Assembly (NCBI GenBank): GCA_002424495.1
Contig: DIKH01000256.1
Coordinates: 16,736-25,261 of the forward strand
DNA from: Desulfobacteraceae bacterium UBA5623
Lineage (GTDB): Bacteria; Desulfobacterota; DSM-4660; Desulfatiglandales; Desulfatiglandaceae
Reading direction: 5' to 3'
Length of the DNA: 8,526 bases
The translations under genes and the position numbers were made by a program. The notes under the pieces were generated by a model. It did no database searches. It had not been told where the DNA came from and was given only the letters and a program-made list of their open reading frames with translations. Shown here in pieces: positions 1 through 7,293 of this stretch (its first letter is position 1; each line of letters opens with the position of its first letter).

Positions 1-705
1 GAAGAATTCGACCGTAACGGCGACACCCATGGTATGGCATGGAACGGTGAATTTCATGATTTCAACATGAGTTACTATGGCGAATACGGCGTGACTGATG
101 ATCTTACGATTCTTACGTCACTATATTATAAAGACATCCAGCAAAAAGATGATTATTCCAAATACGATAATAGCGACATGGGAGATGTGGATCTGGCCGC
201 ACGCTATTGCCTGCACAACAGCAACGCCGGCGTCTTTTCAATCCATGGCCTGGTAAAAATTCCGGAACTATATGATGAAGAAGATGCGCTGCCATTAGGA
301 AACGGCCAGTACGACTATGAATTACGATTGCTGTATGGTCGCTCCTTGTGGCCAATTATTCCGGGATACATGAATCTGGAGGCAGGCTACCGCTGGCGCA
401 CGAAAAAACCGAGTGACGAATTCCGCTACCTGGTGGAAGTAGGCTCTGATCTGGGTAAAAATTTCTACGCCCGGGCCAAATTGGACGCCATCATCGGGAT
501 CGGTAACGGAGATGCAGACATGGATGCCTTCGGCAATCCTTCCAGCACGCTGGAATATGATCTGGCCAAACTGGATCTGACCATCGGCTACCAATTGACA
601 AGAACACTGGGTTTAGAGTTGGGCTTCACCCCGGCTCTATGGGGAGAAACCACTGCAAAGGGCGAAACCTGGACGTTTGCCATCACGTTTCAGCCAAAGC
701 GTTAA
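1..705 (+). CDS. Outer-membrane beta-barrel-like protein, 3' part
   Basis: The reading frame is open from the first base to a TAA at 703-705, so the N-terminus with any signal peptide lies outside the window and 234 residues are visible. The ATG at 34 is internal to the open frame and is probably not the start. The sequence is a run of short amphipathic strands with alternating aromatic and polar residues (for example SYYGEYGV, TILTSLYY, LRLLYGRSL, LEAGYRW, LDLTIGYQL, LGLELGFTPAL, WTFAITF), separated by Asp/Asn/Gly-rich turns. This is the pattern of a transmembrane beta-barrel, and the closing strand is rich in aromatics near the C-terminus. I do not recognise a specific family; a transporter-type or porin-like barrel of about 12-16 strands is likely. 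It is the first visible gene of the operon, and the next ATG lies one base after its stop. A role in exporting or exposing the glycan product of the locus is possible but inferred. Confidence 0.7.
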   Translation, partial: EEFDRNGDTHGMAWNGEFHDFNMSYYGEYGVTDDLTILTSLYYKDIQQKDDYSKYDNSDMGDVDLAARYCLHNSNAGVFSIHGLVKIPELYDEEDALPLGNGQYDYELRLLYGRSLWPIIPGYMNLEAGYRWRTKKPSDEFRYLVEVGSDLGKNFYARAKLDAIIGIGNGDADMDAFGNPSSTLEYDLAKLDLTIGYQLTRTLGLELGFTPALWGETTAKGETWTFAITFQPKR

Positions 706-706
706 C

Positions 707-1447
707 ATGGTCAAGCATCACCGCATCGCCCTGATCATCCCCGCACACAATGAAGCCGAATCCATCCGGCAGGTGTTAGGCAACATTCCCGAAGAGGTGG
801 ATCAAGTTATTGTTGTTGACAACGGCTCAACCGATGGCACGGGAGATATCGCCCGCGCCATAGGCGTTCACGTCGTACGGGAAAACCGGCTGGGATACGG
901 TCAGGCCTGCCTTTCCGGAATCAATAGCTTACGGCTTGATCCGCCGGAAATCCTCGCCTTTGCCGATGGAGACGGCAGTGATAACCACGCTGCCCTGACT
1001 GAACTTCTTATCCCTCTTATCCGTGACGGGCTGGATCTGGTATTGGCCCAACGTATCCCAAAAAACCGCACGGCGCTCAGTTTGCAACAGCGGCTTGGTA
1101 ATCGTCTGGCCACTTCGCTCATCGGATTTTTATGGGGTTTTTATTATCAGGATCTTGGCCCCATGCGGACGTTGCGATGGGAGACCTTGCAGAAACTGAA
1201 CATGTGCGATAGTAATTATGGCTGGACCATAGAAATGCAGATCAAGGCGTTGCAACACCGGTTGAAGGTGCGGGAAATCCCGGTATTATATCTACCCCGT
1301 CGTGCGGGAAAATCCAAAATCAGCCGTACAGTTGGCGGGGTGATAAAGGCGGGCGGTAAAATTTTATGGATCGTGGCCAGGGAGGCATGGATGGATCGCA
1401 AATTTATCATGAATAAGAAAAAAAGGAGACATAATCATGCCCTCTGA
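707..1447 (+). CDS. GT2 glycosyltransferase, polyprenyl-phosphate-sugar synthase-like
   Basis: This 246-residue GT-A enzyme is of the dolichol-phosphate mannose/glucose synthase-like type and should transfer a sugar from a nucleotide donor to a polyprenyl phosphate or similar acceptor at the cytoplasmic membrane face. Visible motifs are the N-terminal IIPAHNEAESI (residues 10-20), DNGSTDGT (38-45, nucleotide binding), GYGQACLSGI (63-72) and the metal-binding D87-G-D89. Further on are the QQRLGN, DLGPMRTLR and YGWTIEMQIKAL segments typical of this subgroup. There is no C-terminal membrane pair, so it is a soluble or peripheral form. I chose the ATG at 707 over an upstream TTG at 677 because the conserved domain begins right after it and it follows the previous stop by one base. 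No Shine-Dalgarno is visible there, so translation is probably coupled. The last 11 bases overlap the rhodanese gene. Donor and acceptor cannot be read from sequence. Confidence 0.88.
   Translation: MVKHHRIALIIPAHNEAESIRQVLGNIPEEVDQVIVVDNGSTDGTGDIARAIGVHVVRENRLGYGQACLSGINSLRLDPPEILAFADGDGSDNHAALTELLIPLIRDGLDLVLAQRIPKNRTALSLQQRLGNRLATSLIGFLWGFYYQDLGPMRTLRWETLQKLNMCDSNYGWTIEMQIKALQHRLKVREIPVLYLPRRAGKSKISRTVGGVIKAGGKILWIVAREAWMDRKFIMNKKKRRHNHAL
1424..1428 (+). promoter_or_regulatory. Ribosome binding site of the rhodanese gene
   Basis: AGGAG lies 8 bases before the ATG at 1437, inside the 3' end of the preceding glycosyltransferase gene. It is the best-placed Shine-Dalgarno among the main genes here and fixes the rhodanese start. 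Confidence 0.8.
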
Positions 1448-2348
1448 TAAAAAAATAGAACGATCTACGGCTCTTTCATTCGGAATATTTTTTTCATTGA
1501 TTATATCATTTCTGATGGTTGTTTGCTCCCATTCCTTGTGGGCATTTGATTTGCAGCGTATCGAGACGCCGCAGGCAGCAACAAAACTGCGCCAGATGAT
1601 CGTTCTGGATGCCAGACCTGTGACAAAATGGCGGGAGGGACATATTCCAGGGGCAATGTCATTTTCCTGGGAAGAATACACCCGCACGGATGCAGACGGT
1701 GTCAAATACCGCATTTCCCCCCCCGAAGAATTGGCTGAGGCCCTAGGCTCCATGGGCGTCAGCAATAGCGATGCGGTCTTAGTCTATGGGGATGCAGACA
1801 GCAGTTGGGGCGGAGAAGGCTGGCTGGCCTGGATGCTGGCCTGGCTGGGACATAGGGGATGCGTTTATTTTCTCGACGGCGGCATTCAGAGCTGGGAGGA
1901 AAGCGGACAGCCAATTCATTCGGATAGTAGTTCTAAGCGGCCAAAAACAACATATCAGGTTAATCTGCAGCAGCAGGTAAACATAAGCAGTGAACAATTG
2001 GAGGCGCAGCAGGATCATATAAATCTGATAGACACCCGCGGCTATCTAACCGAGTGGCTCCCAGGACACCTGCCCGGGGCTATCCATATCCCCTGGGAAA
2101 AATTTTATCAGGGCCTGTATCGAAAAACCTTATCCGCTGATGCGCTCAGGTCGCTGCTCCAAAAAAATGGGGTGGATTTGAAAAAACCGGTGGTCTATTA
2201 TTGCAGCGGGGGCATTCGATCCGGTTATGCATGGTTGGTTCATCAGCTTAGCGGATTGCCGTCCGCGATTAATTTTGAAGGCGGCACCGAGAAATGGGCA
2301 CGTAAACGACCTCTGGCTGGAGGAGCTGAGGCAGATGAGGATAAATAA
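1437..2348 (+). CDS. Exported tandem-domain rhodanese (sulfurtransferase)
   Basis: This 303-residue protein has two rhodanese domains after an export signal. Residues 1-36 have a basic start, a hydrophobic core (about 13-30) and a plausible signal peptidase I site after SLWA. Cys30 lacks a good lipobox (MVVC), so a lipoprotein is less likely. Domain 1 (about 40-160) has the DARPVTKWREGHIPGA motif (58-73), but its active-site loop after VLVYGD has no cysteine, which is the usual inactive N-terminal domain. Domain 2 (about 175-297) has DTRGYLTEWLPGHLPGA (199-215) and the catalytic loop C256-SGGIR, a persulfide-forming CxxxxR loop. Family knowledge predicts sulfane-sulfur transfer, for example from thiosulfate or 3-mercaptopyruvate, here in the periplasm or facing it. 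Its sulfur acceptor is not evident. The start is set by AGGAG at 1424-1428; the gene overlaps the upstream GT2 by 11 bases. Confidence 0.9.
   Translation: MPSDKKIERSTALSFGIFFSLIISFLMVVCSHSLWAFDLQRIETPQAATKLRQMIVLDARPVTKWREGHIPGAMSFSWEEYTRTDADGVKYRISPPEELAEALGSMGVSNSDAVLVYGDADSSWGGEGWLAWMLAWLGHRGCVYFLDGGIQSWEESGQPIHSDSSSKRPKTTYQVNLQQQVNISSEQLEAQQDHINLIDTRGYLTEWLPGHLPGAIHIPWEKFYQGLYRKTLSADALRSLLQKNGVDLKKPVVYYCSGGIRSGYAWLVHQLSGLPSAINFEGGTEKWARKRPLAGGAEADEDK
2319..2325 (+). promoter_or_regulatory. Strong Shine-Dalgarno upstream of a candidate small ORF
   Basis: GGAGGAG lies 9 bases before the ATG at 2335, within the last codons of the rhodanese gene. It is a near-perfect anti-16S match at good spacing and is the main reason to consider the small ORF real. 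It may instead be a by-product of Gly/Glu codons in the rhodanese tail (AGGAEADE). Confidence 0.4.
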
Positions 2349-2454
2349 ACATGAACGAATTGCCAACCTGTTACAGGTCCACCGGGATGACATATACCAA
2401 CCCCCGAACCTTGAACCTTTCAATTTGTGGGCCCTTAAGCTCTTACAAAAATAA
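2335..2454 (+). CDS. Candidate 39-residue small protein
   Basis: An ATG at 2335 opens a 39-codon frame ending in TAA at 2452-2454. It overlaps the rhodanese by 14 bases in a different frame and then fills almost all of the otherwise unexplained gap before the membrane glycosyltransferase. The peptide is charged at the start (MRINKHERIANLLQVHRDD), has a Pro-rich middle (YQPPNLEP) and ends in an amphipathic stretch (FNLWALKLLQK). It has no signal peptide or membrane segment. The GGAGGAG at 2319-2325 favours translation, and its stop lies 20 bases before the next ATG, so it could act as a leader or coupling ORF for that gene. I know no family for it. Chance ORFs of this size are common, so confidence is low. 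Confidence 0.3.
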   Translation: MRINKHERIANLLQVHRDDIYQPPNLEPFNLWALKLLQK

Positions 2455-2474
2455 CGTTGATATCTGCCTCAGGC

Positions 2475-3953
2475 ATGAAAACGCAAATACTACATTTTTT
2501 GACGGCAATACACTTCCTCTCCATTGGGGGGCTTGCTATATACGGAATGCATCGAATCTGGATGATTATCTGCTGGTTTAAGAGGCCTTCAACAGAGATT
2601 GATCCCCTGCCGGCATGTCCATCAGTGGATGAATTGCCTGTTGTTACTGTTCAGATCCCGCTCTATAACGAATCTTTGGTTGCCTGCCGCATTATTGATG
2701 CGGTTGCGGCGCTTCATTGGCCGGTCAAGAAGTTGGAGATCCAAGTGCTCGATGATTCAACCGATAATACCTCCCGCATTGTGAAAGAACGAGTGGCGTA
2801 TTGGTCTTCAACAGGGCTGGATATTTATGCTATCTACAGAAACCATAGGACAGGTTACAAGGCAGGCGCTCTGGCCAATGGTTTAAAACGATCAAGAGGG
2901 GAATTCGTCGCCATATTTGACGCTGATTTTGTGCCTCAGCCCGATTTTTTAAAAAAAACAATCCCACATTTTAAATGTTCTGATGTGGGCATGGTCCAAG
3001 CAAAATGGGGTTTTCTCAATACTGGATATTCATGGCTTACACGCCTTCAAGCGCTTTTGCTTTCAACGCATTTCGGAGTAGAGCATGAGGTGCGGTATTC
3101 ACTGGGCCTTTTTTTTAATTTTAACGGAACCGCAGGGATATGGCGAAAAACCGCCATTGAAGCAGCGGGAGGATGGCAGCCGGATACAGTGACCGAAGAC
3201 CTGGATCTCAGCTACAGGGCGCAGATGGCAGGGTGGCGGTTTGTTTACGTCAACAATGTAGTAGTTCCGTCAGAGCTTCCAATAACCCTTTCCGATTTCC
3301 GGTGTCAGCAGGAACGCTGGGCCAAGGGCGCCATTCAAACAGCCAAAAAGCACCTTCCCAAATTGATAACCTCGTCTCTATCAGTCAACATTAAAATTGA
3401 GGCAATGGCCCATCTGTTGGCGAATTTTTGCTGGATGTTTGGTTTTATTGCCACCCTCACGCTATATCCTGTGCTGCTGACCCGAATAGGAATCGGGGTT
3501 TATCAGATCATCTGGATTGACCTGCCTCTGTTTTTGCTGACAGGGGTCGCTGTCTTAATGTATTATGCAGTTTATGGATTACGGACCAGTCAGAAGATTC
3601 CGTTTAACATATTGATGATACTACCGGCTGCGAGCATCGGGATGGCTCCTTTCTTTTCTTTGGCTGTCTTAAAAGGACTGTTCAGAAAGGGGGGGGTATT
3701 TAACCGAACCCCCAAGTTTGGGGTTTTGGACAAGACACGCATCAAAAGGCTTCATTTTGCCGTTCAGCCGCATATATTAACGAATCTGGTGATAAATATT
3801 CCGTTATTGATTTATACGCTTGTGCCGGTTCTTTTCGCGTGGCAACGTGAAACCTGGCCCGCGATCCCTTTTTTATGCTTCTTCCCATTGGGTTTTTGTA
3901 TAGTGGTGGCCCATGATTTACATGAATTCTTTAATGTTCTTATCCGGCGATAA
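2475..3953 (+). CDS. Membrane-bound processive-type GT2 (cellulose/glucomannan synthase superfamily)
   Basis: This protein has 492 residues from the ATG at 2475. A TTG at 2457 would add six, but the hydrophobic N-terminus and family pattern fit the ATG; neither start has a clear Shine-Dalgarno. One N-terminal membrane segment (about 3-35) precedes a cytoplasmic GT-A domain with VQIPLYNE, LDDSTDNT (92-99), FDADFVPQPDFL (D149/D151), VTEDLD with the TED catalytic-base motif (240-242) and QQERW (278-282), the QxxRW signature of processive beta-glycan synthases. The FNRTPKFG segment after the catalytic domain is typical of the CslA-like subgroup. Further membrane segments lie at about 305-340, 345-370, 376-400, 435-456 and 460-480. 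Family knowledge predicts synthesis and possible translocation of a beta-linked glycan, or single-sugar transfer to a lipid, from a nucleotide sugar. The substrate cannot be assigned. It is followed 21 bases later by the fusion enzyme. Confidence 0.9.
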   Translation: MKTQILHFLTAIHFLSIGGLAIYGMHRIWMIICWFKRPSTEIDPLPACPSVDELPVVTVQIPLYNESLVACRIIDAVAALHWPVKKLEIQVLDDSTDNTSRIVKERVAYWSSTGLDIYAIYRNHRTGYKAGALANGLKRSRGEFVAIFDADFVPQPDFLKKTIPHFKCSDVGMVQAKWGFLNTGYSWLTRLQALLLSTHFGVEHEVRYSLGLFFNFNGTAGIWRKTAIEAAGGWQPDTVTEDLDLSYRAQMAGWRFVYVNNVVVPSELPITLSDFRCQQERWAKGAIQTAKKHLPKLITSSLSVNIKIEAMAHLLANFCWMFGFIATLTLYPVLLTRIGIGVYQIIWIDLPLFLLTGVAVLMYYAVYGLRTSQKIPFNILMILPAASIGMAPFFSLAVLKGLFRKGGVFNRTPKFGVLDKTRIKRLHFAVQPHILTNLVINIPLLIYTLVPVLFAWQRETWPAIPFLCFFPLGFCIVVAHDLHEFFNVLIRR

Positions 3954-3974
3954 AGTTTATTCAAAAAAAGTGTA

Positions 3975-6900
3975 ATGGAATTTCAAATAAAAAACTGGCT
4001 GCGTTTAGAATATGGGGATGTCCCGATTTATGTCCGCGCCGATGAGCCTGACTGGTTTGTCCCCAATCGCGCAGGTGACAAGATTTTACAGAAATTACAG
4101 CAAAATATTTTCTTTAATAATGATCTTTCCGCATTCAGGTTTCTAAACCGGTTATTGGACAGCCCTTCGAGCAATTATCAGGGCCGCGCGGAATATCTAA
4201 GACTTCAGCATTTGAATGAAATCTGGTTTCATCTGAGCAACAGATGCAATCTGACCTGCGCCCATTGTCTGTTTGCATCATCTCCGAAAGCCCAGACAGG
4301 CTTAGCCTGCAGACAGATACTGGACATTGCCGATGATGCTTACAGGTTAGGCGGCCGTGTTTTCGCGATTACCGGCGGGGAACCATTTATACACCCTGAA
4401 ATTCACGGAATAATTGACGGGCTGCTGAGATATGAAGCAAGCCATGTGGTTGTTCTTACAAACGGGATGAGCCTTCCGGCGATTCCCGGTCTTGCTACAT
4501 GGGATTTTGACCGGTTTCATCTGCAGATCAGTGTTGACGGGCTGGGGGAGAGACATGATCAGATCCGCGGAAAGGGCGCCTTTGAAAAACTGAAAAAAAA
4601 TCTTGGGTGGCTGCAATCAAAGAATATCCCTTATACCTTGTCTATGTGTGTGACAAGAGAAAATGTTACGGATATGCCTGCCCTAATAGATTTTGCAGCT
4701 GGTTTTGGGGCAGGTAATGTCCACTTTATGTGGTACTTTGTTCGCGGCCGGGGGGACAGGGCCATATTTGTTTCAAATGAACATATATTCCCTTACCTCA
4801 TACACGCGGCAAAAAGGGCTGAAGCCCTTGGGATCCGAATAGATAATATTGACGCATTAAAAACACAGATTTTTGCCCCTCGGGGAACGATTCATGACGG
4901 CACCACGTCTGCTTGGGAATCACTCGCCGTGGGGCCTGATGGGCAACTCTATCCCTCGGCAGCCCTGACCGGCCTCCCTGAACTTGCGACGGATCTTTCC
5001 CAAGGGCTTGAATATGCCTGGCGCAATAGCGCTATTCTAAAAAAAATTCGGAGTATTACAGCACGAGATCTTGGATCCCCTTTTCGGTTTTTACTGGGCG
5101 GAGGCGATATTGACCACAGTTATATCTTTCACAAGACATTTATCGGAAATGACCCCTATGAACCGCTTTACCGGGAACTGGCATTATGGCTGATTGCCGG
5201 GGAGGCATCCGGGCAACCGGAGGAGGGCAGCGTGCCGCAATTAAGACTGCGTATGGGAGAGATCCTTGAAAGCTGCGGCGCCCATGGAAAAGTGGCACTG
5301 GTACACTCCAATTGTCTTCTTGCCATAGTCCAAAAAAACAGTCTGGACGTCGTAAAATCATTTTACTCCGATGCTGCCGGCGATAAGAGGACGGACATCC
5401 TGAATCCGGTCTGTTACGAGGAAGACCTGATCTCTCACATCCCCAAGGAATACCGTTTCCGCGGATATGGGTGCGGCAGTCCCATCATGGATGCAGGGAT
5501 TAAAGAGGGGGAGTGCATTCTGGACTTGGGCTGTGGCAGCGGAGTTGAATGTTTTATCGCCTCACGCTTGACCGGAAGATCAGGGTATGTCATCGGGATA
5601 GATATGCTCGATCCCATGCTCGCGCTGGCAAACCAGGGTCTTGAAGGTGTCTCTGAAAACCTGGGGTACATGAATATCGAGTTTAAAAGCGGCCTTCTGG
5701 AAGCTCTCCCCCTTGAAGACAATTCAATAGACGTTGTGCTGTCCAACTGCGTGATGAATCTGTCTGTAAACAAGCGACGGGCCTATAAAGAGATTCTCAG
5801 GGTTCTCCGCCCAGGCGGCAGAATGGTCATCTCGGATGTGGTCTGTGAGTCTGAACCTGATCCAGCCATTCGAAATGATGAGGTCTTAAGGAGCGAGTGT
5901 ATAGCCGGCGCACTGACCCAAGGTCATTTGATTGAGTTACTGGAAGAGACCGGATTTGAAGCCATTCGAATGATCAAGCGATTCCCTTATCGAATCGTTC
6001 AGAATCATCCCTTCTTTTCTCTGACTTATTCCGCTCACAAAACTTCGGTTTCAGAAGATGTAGTGGTGATAAGCCGCGGTCCGTCCAAGGCATTGTTGCT
6101 TGATAACGGGATCATACTGCTCCCGGGCATCCCGCAACGCATACCCCGTTACAAGGCTGAAATGCTGGGGGATCAGGTCTTCATCCTGGATAAATCGGGA
6201 AACGCAACCAATATTGATGCCCAAAATACCTGTGTCTGCCTTATATCGCCGGAAGACAGGGGCAGCATGAAGCCGCAGCCTTTATACGAAACAGAAACGG
6301 CACTTCCCCGTTTGCGGTCAGGATGCATGGTCTGTGGTAAGCCCCTGATGTATTTTCCTGAACAACGTAAATGCCGGTGCATCTACTGCCATAGAACCTT
6401 CTATGCAAATAGCTCATGTGAAAACGGACACTTTGTCTGCGATGTCTGTCATGCAGAGGATGGCCTTAAAATTATTAGACACATTTGCGCGCAAACTATA
6501 GAAACAGATATGATTCTGTTATTCGAGCAGATACGACAGCACCCCGCCATCCCCATCAATGGCCCGGAATATCATGCCCTTGTTCCGGGGGTGATCCTCG
6601 CCTCCTACCGTAATCTGGGGGGAAATATATCCTCTGCAACAATTCAAAGTGGTATAGAACGTGGCAGTTCTGTTACGGGCGGCTACTGCGCATTCATGGG
6701 CGTGTGCGGTGCGGCCGTGGGTGTCGGCATAGCATTCAGTCTCATATTGGGTGCAGATCCCCTGAATCCGGGATTACGAAAAACCGTGCAGGGTGTCACG
6801 CAGGCAGTACTGGCGGGAATCGCTGAGCTGAAGGCCGCCAGATGCTGCCAGCGTGATTCATGGATCGCACTAAAAAAAGCGGCTGAATTATCTGAAGTCT

Positions 6901-6995
6901 ATTTGCCTACAGCCCTCTGCGCGGATCATCCGTTAATTTGCCGTCAGAAAGAAATCAATAAGGAATGTTTTGGAAAGGCATGCCCGCTTTTTTGA
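3975..6995 (+). CDS. Radical SAM / ArsM-like methyltransferase / Cys-rich DUF5714-like fusion protein
   Basis: This 1006-residue protein appears to join three enzyme modules. Residues about 80-330 are a radical SAM domain: C91-x3-C95-x2-C98 binds the 4Fe-4S cluster, followed by ITGGEPF (132-138) and QISVDGL (184-190). Residues 375-383 carry GGGDIDHSY, with no cysteine anywhere from 226 to 433. Residues about 455-685 are a class I SAM methyltransferase (LDLGCGSG 516-523, acidic D543) closest to arsenite methyltransferases: NPVC480, GYGC500GSP, SNC592VMNLS and SEC642IAGAL match the four key cysteines of AS3MT/ArsM. Residues 690-770 are a small beta-rich linker. Residues 780-1006 hold a zinc-ribbon-like cluster (C784/C787, C800/C802/C805, C815, C822/C825) and a tail with C905, C911, CC957-958, C982, C989, C998 and C1003, resembling DUF5714. 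It is cytosolic, with no signal peptide. The ATG at 3975 has only an A-rich leader. The substrate is unknown; a metalloid or a thiol-bound compound is plausible. Confidence 0.85.
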   Translation: MEFQIKNWLRLEYGDVPIYVRADEPDWFVPNRAGDKILQKLQQNIFFNNDLSAFRFLNRLLDSPSSNYQGRAEYLRLQHLNEIWFHLSNRCNLTCAHCLFASSPKAQTGLACRQILDIADDAYRLGGRVFAITGGEPFIHPEIHGIIDGLLRYEASHVVVLTNGMSLPAIPGLATWDFDRFHLQISVDGLGERHDQIRGKGAFEKLKKNLGWLQSKNIPYTLSMCVTRENVTDMPALIDFAAGFGAGNVHFMWYFVRGRGDRAIFVSNEHIFPYLIHAAKRAEALGIRIDNIDALKTQIFAPRGTIHDGTTSAWESLAVGPDGQLYPSAALTGLPELATDLSQGLEYAWRNSAILKKIRSITARDLGSPFRFLLGGGDIDHSYIFHKTFIGNDPYEPLYRELALWLIAGEASGQPEEGSVPQLRLRMGEILESCGAHGKVALVHSNCLLAIVQKNSLDVVKSFYSDAAGDKRTDILNPVCYEEDLISHIPKEYRFRGYGCGSPIMDAGIKEGECILDLGCGSGVECFIASRLTGRSGYVIGIDMLDPMLALANQGLEGVSENLGYMNIEFKSGLLEALPLEDNSIDVVLSNCVMNLSVNKRRAYKEILRVLRPGGRMVISDVVCESEPDPAIRNDEVLRSECIAGALTQGHLIELLEETGFEAIRMIKRFPYRIVQNHPFFSLTYSAHKTSVSEDVVVISRGPSKALLLDNGIILLPGIPQRIPRYKAEMLGDQVFILDKSGNATNIDAQNTCVCLISPEDRGSMKPQPLYETETALPRLRSGCMVCGKPLMYFPEQRKCRCIYCHRTFYANSSCENGHFVCDVCHAEDGLKIIRHICAQTIETDMILLFEQIRQHPAIPINGPEYHALVPGVILASYRNLGGNISSATIQSGIERGSSVTGGYCAFMGVCGAAVGVGIAFSLILGADPLNPGLRKTVQGVTQAVLAGIAELKAARCCQRDSWIALKKAAELSEVYLPTALCADHPLICRQKEINKECFGKACPLF

Positions 6996-7021
6996 GTTGA
7001 CTCTACCCCAGCGTCCTAACG

Positions 7022-7044
7022 AACCCCTGGTCCAGACCTGGGTT
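7022..7044 (+). terminator. Possible weak terminator of the operon
   Basis: The arms AACCC and GGGTT enclose an inner GGT/ACC stem with a small internal bulge and a four-base loop (CCAG), starting 27 bases after the stop of the fusion gene. The placement fits transcription termination, but only three T residues follow the stem, so an intrinsic terminator is not convincing and Rho-dependent ending is equally possible. Confidence 0.35.
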
Positions 7045-7293
7045 TGCCAGTACCGGAAATCCCATCGAGGCGTCGCGCCAGGGAGGTTCTGAACCTCTTA
7101 AACCCTGAACCAGTGAACGTTTATAAACATCTCATGCACGCAGGGCTCCCCATTCCCATGATTTCAGCCTGCCTGAATCTGTCAACAAGGGAGAATTTAC
7201 ACCCTTACTGTTTCCTTCAGCTTTACGGGTGAACCTGTAATTTACGGTTTGTTCTTAAAATGGTGACGGCTTTGTGATCAACAATCCAGAGCA

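Noticed and set aside
677..706. TTG start at 677 for the first GT2
   Set aside because: It would add ten residues overlapping the barrel gene, with no Shine-Dalgarno. The conserved domain starts just after the ATG at 707.
1437..1526. Lipoprotein reading of the rhodanese N-terminus (Cys30)
   Set aside because: The residue before the Cys is Val, not Gly/Ala/Ser, and a good signal peptidase I site (SLWA) follows.
2457..2474. TTG start at 2457 for the membrane GT2
   Set aside because: It adds only six polar residues and has no Shine-Dalgarno. The ATG at 2475 fits the family's N-terminus, though the alternative cannot be excluded.
2945..2958. T6A8 tract with an in-frame T-TTA-AAA heptamer, resembling a -1 frameshift site
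   Set aside because: It encodes the ordinary D-F-L-K-K segment within the conserved GT domain. No overlapping downstream ORF needs a frameshift and I saw no stimulatory stem-loop.
7044..7232. 62-codon open frame in the convergent gap
   Set aside because: It has a TTG start, no Shine-Dalgarno and no recognised similarity. It is listed as content of the gap rather than as a gene.
7232..7255. Bulged hairpin followed by a T-rich stretch, possible terminator
   Set aside because: The stem is only seven pairs with a bulge, low in GC, and the T stretch is interrupted. It is too weak to annotate.
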